Origin: Arctopsyche grandis | Taxonomy: Eukaryota; Arthropoda; Insecta; Trichoptera; Hydropsychidae | Direction of reading: 5' to 3' | Assembly (NCBI RefSeq): GCF_051622035.1 | Contig: NC_135361.1 | Location: forward strand, 24,421,205 to 24,485,204 | Length of the DNA: 64,000 nt | Part shown: positions 34,240 to 47,350 of the stretch, in pieces | Layout of the letters: every line of letters starts with the position of its first letter | Position numbering within the stretch: the first letter of the stretch is position 1 | Translations under genes and position numbers: made by a program | The notes under the pieces: model-generated | Databases searched by the model: none | What the model saw: the letters and a program-made list of their open reading frames with translations, nothing else | What the model was told of the DNA's origin: nothing

Positions 34240-36012
34240 AATATATATATGTATGTTCATGCATAATAGCAAAAAACATATATAAATGGGAATATCTAAG
34301 CATTTCTGTAGCTTTCTACCGTCGAACCTTTAATTAAACCAAAGCTACATATGTCTATGGAACATATGTATGTACATATATTTTTGCAATTGAATTGCAA
34401 TTTATTCATGTCTTATTGTCAGTTCTGAGAATCCTCTGGTCAAACCAAGATCACGGACAAATGTGAAACAAGTTTCTCTAATGTGCTAAATAATGAATAA
34501 TAATCAATCGAACATTCTTAACATGCATTTATATTTTTCTCACATTACATACAATACAAAGCTTATTACCTACTCTACTCGATTGCACAAACGCACGTGC
34601 AATTACATACGTATTTCTTTCGCGAATACATAAATTTGTGCGTAACGCACGCGATGGGTAGTCATTACGGGAATTGGAAGTGATAATGATTTATAAATCA
34701 TCAATTTTATTTTTCCGCTCACGGATTTTAAGGTAAAATAATGAAAAACGCCAAAGAAAAGCAGTATACGACCCGACAAGGCCAAGTTCGATTCCATATC
34801 CTGTTGAACAAACCGTGAGAGGTTTTACATATGTACTGATAGCAGATAATGAAGTAAGAAGTCAACTAGGATCTGCTTTTTTCAGTCTTGTGCAATTCCT
34901 GTATGCAAATTAAGTTTAATTATTAAATTAAAAGAAGCGGTTTGTAACCGCAAGGTCGTCTTTATCGCATCGGCTCGTTTATGTTATAATAGTATACGCC
35001 TTTCTCCATCAGTTAGAATCGGCAGGACTCAAGGAAACTTCGCTAAGTAATATACTTTTAAATATATCTTGTCGTTAATAAATATTACGACGATCGAAGA
35101 TTGGAGGTATCGCCTTGAAAGTTATCCAATACGTCTGCGACTAAATTCGAACGTGAGATTTTTTTCTACTATTATTCAATATCGTGTTCATAATACTATG
35201 ACATATGCAAGTAAAATTATACAACGCTCTAATTATGTCGTATATATTATAATTGTGAATCATTACGCAAATACTTTCATTGTGTATCGATTTGATTACG
35301 AGATGATAATATTTCGCTTATGATCGAACGTATGACGAGTTTAATTTGTACATATATACATACATACATATGTATAATATAATATGTTCATCATGCACTA
35401 TGAAATATCTTACAATGATCTATGTACAATTGTATTATGAATTATAAAAATGACAGACAGTAGAAAGGAATATTATCTTCTTCACTGCAGCTGCCAATCG
35501 TTTCGTTTACGTAATGTGTGTTATTTTTTTTACATTCACCATTATTTAAAGAGGTGTTTAACAATGTTTTGAAACTGTGCGAAGAGGCAAGTATTAATAA
35601 ATCCACGTAAATTACAACCCCATAATAGAAAAGTGTGTCAAGGGATGGTGAAATGTGTAGGTTGAAAACGCACCAGTGATTCTCTAAACATGTACATACA
35701 TATAATGGTTGAAATTAATTTATTAACATATAAATGGAATATAGAAATAAAACCTTATGGGTTCTAATAATGGTGTAAAAGGGTTTATGTGATACCAGGT
35801 TTATTTTTACGCAAGTCAAAAAGATCAATAATTATGTACAACATGAAAGAGGTATAAGAACCTTTGATAATTTGAATCCCACTTATAAAAATGAGCAAAA
35901 GTTTCTATAAAATATTGGTTCTCAAGTCAATGAGGTAACTTTTGGATCATTTGGCTGTATAAGTCAATTTTTAAGCAAATTTTGAAAACCATGTTTTATT
36001 TAAATGAAATAT
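34240..36012. other. Intergenic upstream of torso-like, no gene recognised
   Basis: Short open frames (34603-34797, 35069-35323) lack motifs. GTAT/ATAC tracts at 34225-34265 and 35350-35375. Confidence 0.5.
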
Positions 36013-36480
36013 ATAACCAGCGGCATAGATCAATGTTTGGCATGTAATGCTTTCAATTGTGTGGTCATGGGTTCTATCCTTAGTAAGTGCTGCTGGCCAG
36101 ACTTTGGATATGTGACTCCAAGATCGATCGTTTCCTATCAGAGTTTGTCAATTTATCTGATTTCATTGAAACGGTTCCAACAAATTGACAACCCTGTCAT
36201 ATTTCTCGCAAAATTCGACTGTATGTACAGCATCTTGGATTCGCTAATTTATAAAATGCTATAAATATGTGCATAGATGTCTTGCAAGTTTAAATTTTTT
36301 CAGCATCTCGAAATTCTGCGATTTATATAATAAAGGAAAAATACAAATTTATCAAAATTTACCCTTAGATGTCTCTATGATGCTCTTTAAAATTACTCTA
36401 TAAATTGTTTATCGATGTTTGTAATTGGCCAGGAAGGCGCATTGGGGTTTACCTGTTAGGCCTTCCTGGTATATATGTAT
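36013..36480 (+). mobile_element. SINE, near full length (copy S3)
   Basis: tRNA-like head from ACCAGCGGCATAGATCAATG to a B-box GGGTTCTATCC at 36069-36079. The body follows (TCGATCGTTTCCTATCAGAG, GAAACGGTTCCAACAAATTG), then the hairpin (CCAGGAAGGC, loop GCATTGGGGTTTACCTGTTA, GCCTTCCTGG) at about 36429-36470. Confidence 0.78.
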
Positions 36481-36491
36481 GATTCCCGGAA

Positions 36492-36697
36492 GAATGCACT
36501 GAATAGAGGCGCAGTTTTGATTTTCAAAGGCGCTCAAAAAGAAATTACGCAATAGAATTCCACAGAAAAGGGTTAACACCCTCGGTTAACATACAAATAC
36601 CCCTTGGCGCTATTTTGTGGAATTCTATTGCGTTAGTTCTTCTTGAACATCTGTGAAAGGTTGGATCTCTCGAGAGTGAGCCTCTCTTGAGTGCATT
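36492..36697. mobile_element. Foldback MITE
   Basis: Ends GAATGCACTGAATAGAGGC versus the inverse of GCCTCTCTTGAGTGCATTT, with a perfect inner 18-bp match ACGCAATAGAATTCCACA (36547-36564, inverse at 36616-36633). It abuts the tail of SINE S3. Confidence 0.75.
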
Positions 36698-36699
36698 TA

Positions 36700-38273
36700 T
36701 CCGATCACCCATATATGTATATGTATGTCAATAAAATATAAAGAAAAACTCTAAATTATCTGTTCTTATATTAAAAATATCTCCAACAACATTTGATGAG
36801 GATCCTTGTTTACGCGTAAGAATAGTTAAAAAAGGAAGACAATTTGGGAAAACTCGTTTTGTTCGATGAATAGATTCATTCAATGACAAGCTATTCTCGG
36901 ATATCCAAAATTGAGCAGTCATTATCGGTGATCTTCACAATCGCGTTTACCAGTCATTAAGAATACGACTGGGGAAGTGTACGTTTCAATTATGATAGCC
37001 GACTAATAAGCACGTGTAAATTTCCTTGTTTATCCATAGGTCTTGCACCTGGACTTGGTTTACTTTCGTACATACAATGGTTCATTATGTTTATATTCGT
37101 GCAATAGCAATGTAGGTCTGGGTCCCAAAGAGGCAATAATAATACGATAGTAACGCGCACGTGTGTCGTATATGTACAATGACTAATATTTCCTTCCTTC
37201 CATTGTTTCCAATATAAAAGTTACGGTTGACGTTGTCTCAACATTCTCAACTTCTAGAACATAAACATGAGTATTTAAGACACTTAAAATAAAATTAAAC
37301 AAGAATGAATCTATTATGTATTTGACTTGGCAACACAACATAACCAATTGCACAACACCTCAGTTCAAACAATGACGTTCTTACGGTGGGTAAATATTGG
37401 TTTAACCGATCGAGTTAACCAATTCGACTCAAGGGCGCTTTTTTTCATTATCTATCCATTTATTTATTTTCCATTAAGTCTTCATCGGTCACGTCGGGAA
37501 AAACCAATCGCGGAGTTAATGATAAATGAACGATGCAAGACGTTCAAGGCGAGGTGTACGTACGCGTATGTATTCACATGGTGTTCTATCATGGTGAAAA
37601 AATAACCATAGCCTTATCAAGGTCGTTCAGATACACTGGAAGAGGTTAACAAACTTGAATTGTAGCCACAGGTAGCCTGAAGGTATTACAGAAAGCTGGA
37701 CCGTTGAGCAATGCGATGTGGTACATACATAAAACAATGATGATTGATATTGTCTTGACGCCTCTGAGAGTTAATTTTAACTACGAAAGGTAATTTAAAA
37801 TAATAGATATATACTCTTCTCGAAAAATAAATAAATAAGATATCGTTTAAAAAACCAGAGCTCGTCACAGTGTATGATCAGAATCCAAAACGATGATCGT
37901 GTATGAGCACATACGTATTACTGTGAAGTAATCGTTTTGCAAATCTAACCTTCGCTATCTCGTAATGTATAAAAGTAACACAAATTATCATTAAAATAAA
38001 TTTCTAATCATATAAAGTCGCATCAAATATATTGAAGATTGTCTTAGTCCAATTTAATTTCGTTAAAAACAAAAATAACAAATCCATTAAATGTTAGAGA
38101 GAAGTTGAACATTTCATGCCTTTTTTTAGTGTTTCCGCTGTATGGCGTAACTGTTTAACTTTCAATCGTTGACAATCAGTTTGATTATTCACATCACGTC
38201 AATTTACATTGCTGATCTGTTCTGTATGTATGTATGTACGTATGTATGTATGTAATCCTTCACATTATTATAT
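36700..38273. other. Intergenic, no gene recognised
   Basis: Open frames at 36728-36922, 37327-37605 and 37686-37868 show no family motif. A GTAT tract ends at 38253. Confidence 0.5.
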
Positions 38274-38281
38274 GTTTGCAT

Positions 38282-38970
38282 CAGTGGCGTGCTGTCATTG
38301 GATTAGAGGGATTAGGCTAGTCCATTAAAATCTAGTATTTAAAATTTAAAAATATCACCGGTTCAATTATAATAAATTCAAATCGTTGTCCATATTGATA
38401 TTTTCCACTCGGATTAGCGAAGTTCAGAAACCTGAATCGGTGACGGTAGTGGTAGTGGATTGTTATGGTATGGTTCGCCGCGTCGTTCGCTTGCATGGAC
38501 TCGCCGTCTCAATTTTGTTCCCTTTGGGGTACTGGCGAATTGTTTTACACTTTTTAATTTGCTCGTCTCTTCTAGCATTTATGGAATTTTCACTAAAAAT
38601 ATTCTGATTTGTGTCTATTAAACATCAATCTGATTTTTTTTTTTGTTAAAATAACACATAAAATTTTGACTACAAATATGGCTAGGGACTCGTGTCGCGA
38701 AACTATTCCCTCAGAACAAATCAGTGCGAACGGAAACAAATAACGAAGCCTTGAAATGTTGCATTTTCGATCGATTGTTAGATAAATCATTCAGAAGATT
38801 AAGTTTTGAAGACAAACAAGATGTTATTACGAAAGGTTAGCTACTACAGAACAAAAATGAAAAATTATACTCATCACTTCAAGACAGATTATTATAATTT
38901 AAAAATTAATATACATACATATCTTTGTCCATACCTAGTCCCCTGTTTTAAAAGTCACGCTACGCCACTG
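38282..38970. mobile_element. hAT non-autonomous element with an internal transposase remnant
   Basis: Begins CAGTGGCGTGCTGTCATTGG and ends with the inverse of CAGTGGCGTAGCGTGACTTT. Flanks GTTTGCAT and ATTTGTAT are an imperfect 8-bp duplication (6 of 8). Around 38750-38835 the plus strand reads LDKSFRRLSFEDKQDVITKG, resembling the N-terminal region of ZMYM1-like hAT transposases. Confidence 0.72.
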
Positions 38971-40920
38971 ATTTGTATGGGTATGCAATATTAATGTGAT
39001 TCTAACAACCTTCTAAATTCTCGTTTCGGATCATAGGCGTTAAAAAAATTGGTAATAAAATAAAATTACTCACTTTACGATTGTTTTTAACATATCGATA
39101 AATCAAATTTTAATATTAAAAAAATACATATTTTCATAATTTGTGAGGGTATTAAATTTATTGATTTAACGCATCGTCGATTTTGGAAAATGTTAACAAA
39201 TTCTTGTGATGACATTTAAAGCTTACAATACGTATAATTAATTTGATTTTTCATTGGCAATTAATATTCGAGAAAATCTATTGTACAATAAAATAATTAT
39301 ACTGCGATATTTCGAATAATTGCCAAGTATAATTAAATTCATTATTGCATTATTGATTTGCTGATTTTATCGTAAGTTTGAGCTATAATGCTTATATTAT
39401 TGTAATTTTAATAAAATAGCTAAATATTAATATATCCTTAACTACCTATTTGCACTATGATATGATTGACTTCGACTATAGTCAAGCATGAGATTTACGT
39501 AAAATGAACATGCTATCGCATTCACCCCCCACTCGACCAGCTATGGCCAATTACATTTCGTTTCAGTTTCGCACTGAATTTTGGTCAAGAAAAACAACAT
39601 TGTTCGTGCGTATAGCGGCCGGTAGAATTTGACATTTATTTTTTGTTAGTTTTGAGTTCGTGTTTCGTATTTTGAAACATTAACATTAATGAAATAAGTA
39701 ATTTGTTTGTACTATTAATTTATTTATGGAATTCGTATATATTTTATATTAATGGAAATTTATATTTTTTAGACGATAAAAGTAATTGACAACGTCATGT
39801 TATGGATAGCAAAGCTTTCAGTAATATTGTTAAAGACCTTGCATTTAATTATATTGTAATAATGTTATATAGTTAAACTAGTATTGTACCCGATGACATA
39901 TAATCGCATGGGCGTTGACAAATTAAGCTATTAAAAAAAAATTAAAAGAAACGTGGCGTCGGTCACGTATGTCTTCATGATTTTTTTTCAAATACCTTTT
40001 AAATATATTTAATTTAATATTTATATTTAATTGTTTAATATGAAAAAAAGGTAAAAACTAACTACCTATCTACATGTAAACAATATAATACACCAATAGA
40101 AAAATTAATTAATCATATAGATTTTCAATAGATGGCGGTAAATTCTCTGCCAAGCGGAAACATTAGAAGCACTAAGTATATATATATAAGTTTTTTCTTT
40201 TGTTATTGTATTCGTACATACATACGTTTTGGCAGTGGTTTGGCTGTGACGTACATATGTATGTATGTCGAATAGAGACGACTATTATAGTACGGTGAGC
40301 GTTATCTCAGACAGACAGAGAGAGAGATGGAATAGCGATATTAAATATATGATAAGAAATAATTTAAAAGTCTCACTCTAACATCGGATCGACTATAATG
40401 CTCACTTAAAGTAACATCAAGCAAAATAGTAGCAGACAGAAGTGTATGCAAATTAGGAACAATACAATGCTTAGATTTGCTAGTTAATCTATTACTAAAC
40501 TCTTTAGTTAGAACGAATTTTCAATTTGAATTCGTTTAAAGTATAAATAATGTAGAAAATATATTATTGTTAAATCTTACCAAAAACGAGAACGATAAAC
40601 GTGCTTCCCAGTCCATAGTGAAATGCAATGTAACGATTGTCATGTGGAAATTTATATTTAATGACTACTTCCGTTTTTAATGAGTCAACTTTTAATCAAA
40701 AATTGTACTACAATAGATATTTACGCATTCAATCAAAACAATTTTCATTCATTATAGTATGTTTAGAGTGTTGTTAAATATTATGAACTCCATTTATGTA
40801 AACTAGCCAATTGGACTAGTTTACATACATTGCGGTTTTGATGGAAAACATAAATTTGTAATGGATATTATGATGCATGTTGTACTAGGTAAATTGACAA
40901 TGATAGGTGGGGTTTTTGGC
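38971..40920. other. Intergenic, no gene recognised
   Basis: AT-rich. A TACCCGATGACATATAATCG repeat-like motif at about 39890, microsatellites at 40215-40265, a 5-bp-spaced hairpin at 40797-40830 (TATGTAAACTAG / CTAGTTTACATA), and (AG)n at 40310-40328. Confidence 0.5.
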
Positions 40921-40931
40921 TAGATCGTGAC

Positions 40932-41270
40932 CGTATATAAAAGGTGATTTTTTCGATTAGGCCAATTCGTATCGAAGAGACAGTTATTCGGTGGTAAATG
41001 TGAAGGTTACGGACGGATGCGATGTATCGAATCGAGAGGAAAGATACGAAAATGAAGAATGCACCCGGTCGAGATGCTTCACAGAGTCGTACAATCTTGG
41101 TGAATAAGTCAAGGTAGACGAGTTTTTTTTATTTAATCTCTTATTGGGCTCACACAGACTTACCTGCTGGTTCGACCAGCTCTCTTGGAAACCGATGCTG
41201 CGATCGGACATGGTCCGGTCACGATTGTCGGCAATCTAGTTGGTGAAGTCCACCGGTTCGGATTGGATAG
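40932..41270 (-). CDS. Candidate first coding exon of an unseen gene
   Basis: On the minus strand an ATG at 41211 opens MSDRSIGFQESWSNQQ and runs to a textbook donor (CAGCAG, then GTAAGT) at about 41164. No downstream exon could be tied to it, and no family is recognised. On the plus strand the same block has a TATA box (GTATATAAAAGG, about 40933-40944) followed by promoter-like spacing. GC is higher than in the flanks. It may be a promoter with first exon, of uncertain strand. Confidence 0.28.
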
Positions 41271-41497
41271 TTGTTAGGGGTTTTTCCAAACTTGGAGTGA
41301 GAATCTTGAGAATTCTTAGAAATTATATTTCTCGGGAAAAAGATAAGTATCGGTCTTGAAGTAGACCGAAAACCGTTGATAACGCCCCGTAAAATCAAAT
41401 CTTCTTTAAAATAAGTATTACAGTGGAAGGATTCTAGCATCATGAAATCAACGGATAAATGTGTAAAAAAATATTGTTTTCAATATCTTATTATTAT

Positions 41498-41606
41498 AGG
41501 TAGGATAGTCACAGTGCTATCCATTGTTCGGCAAACCTTTAACAATGCATTTACAACCTTTGAACAATACACGGCCTCCTCAGGCTCCGGTGACTACTTA
41601 TTATAT
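41498..41606 (-). repeat. 108-bp dispersed repeat, inverted copy of 61868-61975
   Basis: GATAGTCACAGTGCTATCCA, then TGTTCGGCAAACCTTTAACA and CAGGCTCCGGTGACTA are the near-exact reverse complement of 61868-61975, where the sequence directly follows a LINE C-terminal fragment. It is therefore probably LINE 3' flank or 3'UTR. Confidence 0.75.
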
Positions 41607-41945
41607 ACTAGCTGAACCCGACATGCGTTGCAATGCCACAATAACGCATGCAATTCTCGTTCCCGTTCCCGTTTCAAGTGATGGTTCCAGCTCTTGTCGT
41701 CATAAACCAACTGGTAACGTGGTTACCAACGAACACATTTCCTTGACTACACAATGGCGCTTCAAACCTTCGCGTCGGTAAAATCGTAATTACGAATATT
41801 ATTATTAAGAGGTTTTATCCCGTTTTTTTCACAGTAAGCTTCCCGGACATGCATACAAAAATCCTGAAAGTTCCATCGTAATCGGTTGAGTGGTTTAGGA
41901 GCCTATACGAGACAGATAGACAGACAAACAGACAAAGATTTTACA
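41607..41945 (+). repeat. Dispersed repeat, ACTAGCTGAACCCG start and CAGACAAACAGACA end
   Basis: Starts TACTAGCTGAACCCGACATG and ends with AATCGGTTGAGTGGTTTAGG followed by AGACAGATAGACAGACAAAC. This layout is common to insect dispersed repeats; related start motifs are at about 45597 and 53955. Family not assigned. Confidence 0.6.
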
Positions 41946-42425
41946 GTTCAAGTGTTTTTCAATCCGGTCCGTTCATATACATACTAGTTTGTTCATACAC
42001 CAACTATTTACTTTAGTTTAAGTGTTAGCAGTCGAAAGCTACCTTCAAATATACATTTAGCGGTCAAAACTTTTGATACATCAAAACACAAGTATTCCAA
42101 AAGGAAATCCTATGGAAACCATATTAAAACGTTGCTTTAATTCCAGTTTCCATTATTTGATTAAATATTGTAACCCAAGGTAAGCATAACACTAAGATAA
42201 GCAATTCAAAGGTACATAGAGGATGGGAGAAATGATTGAGAATCCTCAAACATATGGCTAGTTTGTGCATGAACAAACTAGTTCATTTGTTAGTTTGATC
42301 GTTTGTGAACACTATAACTGGCCAGATTGGTGTTCGTGTATTAACAAATTAGTACATGTATTCAAGAACGAAAGAGATACATACATACTTGGATATATAA
42401 TATGTACTTGGATTGTAACATATAT
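41938..42425. mobile_element. MITE family Y, simple copy
   Basis: Left end TTACAGTTCAAGTG and right end CTTGGATTGTAAC are inverted, with further inverted blocks (CATACTAGTTTGTTCATACAC near 41981 against TAATTTGTTAATACACGAAC on the opposite strand near 42354-42335). The core is collinear with the 31998-34235 composite and gives its uninterrupted form. Confidence 0.7.
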
Positions 42426-42429
42426 AAGA

Positions 42430-44098
42430 TTTATAGCCATGTAAATTGCATAATAAAGCTTTTATCATTAATATTTTTAATACACTTAACTTCCTCTTAA
42501 GCACTTTTTATTTAAGAGCATGTTGATGCATTTTACGTAATATATGTATGTACATACATACTTACAATGTATAGATTTTATTGACTTTTACTTTAAGATT
42601 TTTTTATAGTTTTATATAACTTTAAGAGTTTTGCAAAGATAATATTTAAAAGAAAAAGCAGAATGGAAATAATTAGTCCATTAATCACAAATACGTACGT
42701 TAAAAAAAATTTATTTGTCTTTTGATAAGTTTTCCAAAGACTGGATGTGGTTCCAGCTGTATGATGTTTCCGTTTTTGTACGTTGTGAAACAAATTTCCG
42801 CAATGCTAAGATCAAAATTGTTATTAAAATTTATAGCTAAGTTGTCTTGAAATCATCGTTTTTATTATTTTAAATATTTACAATTAATATTCAATTCAGA
42901 ATTCAAGAATTTGTACTTTCACTTCGGTTTTTCATCATGGTTAGTTACTAGTTTGAATTACATATTTTGCATGTTGTAACATTTAAATAGATTTTTTCTC
43001 AGCACACACTAATATTCCTTGTTTTTGTGTAAAAATGATAATTAAAAAGATGATATGTATTCCAAATATACATATGTATTAAAATTATTGTTTTGTGCAA
43101 ACCGACATACAAATACGCTAAATTTAGAATACATTATCATAAATTATAACTAATTAGAAGAACTACCATTATTTATTAGCAGATGAAGTGTTTATGTATG
43201 TATGTGCATACATAGGTCTTGCATTAAATTATTGAAGTCTTAAGATTTATATTCATTAAGACCTATTTGTTGTGCAAGTAAGCAATCTAAATAACAATCG
43301 CACAATGGTGTAATGTTAACGTGTTTATAAACGCTAAAAAAATCTAATTGAGAAAGAAAACGTACATTGCAATATAAATATCCATGTAAGGCGAAACTTG
43401 ACCCTAGCAAATGGCAACCTATTGACCAACCAACCTAAACTCAAAAAAACCATTAAAGGTCACATTTACCAAACGCAGACTTGAACTAAATAAATCGATG
43501 AAAATTTCACAGTAAGAATGGCAATGATTTCTGAATTGATGAAGGGCGATTTCGAAAAATTTCCCAATGATTACAAAACCGTGTAAAAATTGACCTAACG
43601 GTGAAATGCACTTTTTACACCGATAAATTTAATAATCAAGGTTGAATTTCGGCATTATCATTTTTTTTATAATAAAACGAGTGTAATTACGTATGAAGCG
43701 GTATCGGTTTGCATATTTATGTAATGGTTTTAATTGAAATAATACTAATTGATCTTTAAAACTTGCATAATACGCGTACATAATAAGGGGTGGCGCAAAA
43801 TTATTCATCATATTTAATACCCTTATAAGAGCATATATTTTTTTTAAATTGAAAAAAAAAATACATTACAGTTTTATATTTAATATTAGTTTTGATAACG
43901 GAAGATAAGGAATACTAACAGAAAGGTAAGAAATACGATGAAAAAATATCGAAAAGATTTCGATATTAATTAATTGATTAACCAGCAATATGAGTTTCTA
44001 TCATCTCGGATTTGTTGATTATTATAAATATACTGCCCACCTACATCCTCTGTAAAAATATACGAACTTGGATATATGTATGTACCTATGTGACTATA
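42430..44098. other. Intergenic, no gene recognised
   Basis: Very AT-rich. Short frames (42593-42793, 43629-43811) are low complexity. Confidence 0.5.
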
Positions 44099-44410
44099 TG
44101 TCAATCGTTTCCTATCGGAGTTTGCCAATTTACCTTATCATTGCAACGGTTCCATCAAATTGGCAAAAACTCTACCTGTCACTTGAAAATTCGTGTTTAT
44201 AGCATCTAAAATTTGCTGATATTTTAAATATGCTAAAATGTATGTATTTCTAGAAATATTACTAATATCAAATTTTTGCATATATGTCTCTATGATACTG
44301 TATTCAAATAATTCTTTATCAATGTTTGTAATTGATCAGGAAAGCGTAATGGGGTTTATTTGTTAGGCCTTTCTGGTATGTATAGGTATAAAAATAAAAT
44401 AAAATAATGG
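44099..44410 (+). mobile_element. SINE, head-truncated (copy S4)
   Basis: Body from GTCAATCGTTTCCTATCGGA through GGTTCCATCAAATTGGCAAA to the hairpin region (CAGGAAAGC, GTAATGGGGTTTATTTGTTA, GCCTTTCTGG) and AAAATAAAATAAAATAA. The stem is partly decayed. Confidence 0.72.
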
Positions 44411-44848
44411 TAGGTAATAAAAGTAACGTGACCTCTTACAACTAAAGCTCTTCCTGGATATGACTAGGATACCTGATTATTGCATCAAGCAATGTGATTC
44501 AATACATTTTAATATGCAGACTATGAAACAGACAAGGCTTATCGTTCGCCATGAACTATGCATACTAAAGATTTTTTCCGAGAGTTTGAATATAATCCAT
44601 GTTTATTCAGCATCAATAAGACATCCGGAAAAGACACTACAATTATTTAAAAGTAAGGAAATCCAACTCAAAAAATCTACCATACGTAAAATCATTGAAT
44701 TACATATGTATATAAGAACAACTCGTATTTTTGTTTGAACCTCGTTTTTCTTGTTGAAAGTTACTTATTAACCATCAAACGGAATATACATATGTAAATA
44801 AAAAAAGAAGGCTCTATTTGTACAGAATTTTAGATGCACTTTCATTGT

Positions 44849-45123
44849 ACATATGAGCCGTTATATTTGGAAGTGGAAAAAGTCCACTTTTCTTCATGCA
44901 GAGAAAAATTTCGCAAATCATTAAATATAATATTTTACGTTTAACAGTATTAAAAAATACTGATGGTCTGTAATACGTTTATTCTGATTTTTCGAGTTTC
45001 TGGACATACCGAATTAAAGGAAGTGATAACAATTTGTGAATTGAGTTAAACAGTAAACAGTAATAGTGTTTTTGGAACTTAAAATTGGACTTTTGCCACT
45101 TTAAAATATAACGGCTCATATGT
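44849..45123. mobile_element. 275-bp TIR MITE
   Basis: ACATATGAGCCGTTATATTT at 44849 is inverted exactly at 45104-45123, and the match continues imperfectly (GAAGTGGAAAAAGTCCACTT versus a related inverse). No coding sequence. Confidence 0.8.
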
Positions 45124-47080
45124 TGGATGCACGATAATTTCATTATCAAGATAAGCCCTTTTATCAACACCTGACTCTCAAATAGTGGTTTTGCAATCCC
45201 TAGGTGCTAGATAATGAACTCTTGGGAGCATGTATGTGGTAATATAGTGTGTAGATCGCGTGACTATCCCATTCGCAATATTGTGCCATTGACTCGGTAC
45301 GGTCGTGTTGCCGGTTTTGCAAAACCGAATGGAACCTTCAATTTCGCGTTGCATTGTGAGTTCATAAAATGTGTATGGAAACGATGACATTTGCCCGAGT
45401 TTGCTGCACAGTTGCAACAATGGCTTTTTGTGCAAGGTTCCTATTGATCTGTGGATGATTTCAAATTAGCCAATCGATGTCTTTGAAGCATTGTTTAAAT
45501 TTAATGACAACAATCAATTATGAGCATGACAAACAGGCCAATGTCAAAATTGAAAAATTAGTAACAGGTTGTATTTTTTATTGTTAGATTTATAATTAGT
45601 GGTGCTACCCGGCTTCACTCGGTTCCACCGTTGACGATTTCTGCCGTTTTAGCACGGATATAATAAAAGTAACTTGAAATGGAAATACTGTCGTACTTTA
45701 ATGAGAATACTGTCGAACCATGAAACTAATCTTCATTTGCTTTTTTATTAATTTTATAGACCAATCACAAATGTCTTTGACCAACCCAGCTAATCAGAAA
45801 CGACTTTGACGACAGCCAATCAGAAAAGAATTACAGATTGTCATTTATGATCTCTTGACGATTAATTTTAATACGACCACTATGTGGCCCAAATGTATTG
45901 GGCCACTTGTAAAAATCCTTTTGACTGAAAATATTAATATTTATAAATAGTAATCTATCTCGACCTTTGAAAATGTATTAAAATAATCCGAGTCCTGTTC
46001 CCTTCACTCAATTCCAGTGTTTTTAGAATATTTTAATAAAAGAAGATGCACTTCATTTAAAAAACCAAAAAACAAAAGTGGAAGCGATAAAGATAACGCG
46101 ATGAAAACAATTCTTTTAAACACTAATTTATGTAAAATGGACAATTTCGTATTTTTTTTTTAATTATAATAAGAAGAAAAATGTGGGACTAAACAATAAA
46201 GGAATTCCCAGGAAGATGCAATGCAAGCAGAGGCTGTTTCAAATACCCGAGTATTTTTTACAAGTGGCCTAATATATTTGTCCACGGCTATACGTTGAAT
46301 GAAATAAAATCGAATATAAGACAAAAAAAAAACAATACCTAAATCAATCAAAATCAAATTATCATTGATTTGTATGCGGTTTCGGTCTATAATTTGAACT
46401 TTTTCCAAAAATAGACCAATTATAACCCGACCTTTTTTATTTAATTATTTTTGTTATATCGTAGCATTGTGTAAATAAATTTTGAGTTCTTGCCACTAGA
46501 AAAAATAAATAGGTGTAATTAAATCAATTATCATTTTATCACGCGACTTAAACAAAACACGCTTTGAAAGCAATTTTATTTTTTTTAAAACGTTTAAAAA
46601 TAATCTATCAGCGAATTAACACAGAAACTGTTCAATTTTTTAACCTGTGAGTAGGGGTGGTAGAAAGGCGCGTTTGGTTAGCTAGCTGTCATCAAGTCGA
46701 TCTGACAGATGATTATGATCTAATTTTTTTACAAACGTCATTTATGTTTCACTTACGATTACAATTCAGGAAAAAAATTGCCTCTTATCCGATCCTTTTT
46801 AATGATTAAATCCCTTTAGTTTTATGTTGGAGATATTCAGTTACTTTAATGAGAGCTAAGCCCCGTATGTTGGTAAAATATCAAAGTGATCGGAAATAAC
46901 TCAAAATTACATCACAAATTTTGGATTGTTATAAAATTCACCTAAATAGCCAAGTAAATTAATAAAAGATTGTGATGATTTTTTTTTAATTTATATTTTA
47001 CCACGATGCCATTAAGGGCCTTACCCCTGAGCGACACCTATAGTATTAAGCTTGTACATATATAAATTTATAGATTACAA
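45124..47080. other. Intergenic, no gene recognised
   Basis: A mixed-composition stretch at 45180-45460 has a minus-strand frame without motifs. At 45597-45630 lies a GCTACCCGGCTTCACTCGG repeat start. The rest is AT-rich and featureless to me. Confidence 0.5.
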
Positions 47081-47084
47081 ATTT

Positions 47085-47338
47085 GAAATCATTCAAATAG
47101 CAGGTAGGATGGTTTTTCTCAATTTAATGAGGAACCATTTCAACAATGAAATCAGATAAATTGGCAAACTCTGACAGAAAATGATTGACATGGATTCACA
47201 AATATCCAGTTTTGACCAGCAGTACTGCAGAAATACTTTGGATATATTCTCTTCAATCGAGGTCAACCCAGGGCTTGAATCCAGGAATCTCTCGGTAGTT
47301 AGCATTAACGCAACCACCGAGATACACTGCGGATGTTT
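47085..47338 (-). mobile_element. SINE with a different tRNA-like head, 3'-truncated (copy S5)
   Basis: Minus strand: head from about 47335 (CAGTGTATCTCGGTGGTTGC, later GATTCAAGCCCTGGG as B-box), joined to the same body as S1 and S3 (GTCAATCATTTTCTGTCAGA, GAAATGGTTCCTC). The 3' hairpin is missing. Confidence 0.65.
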
Positions 47339-47350
47339 CTTTTATTAATA

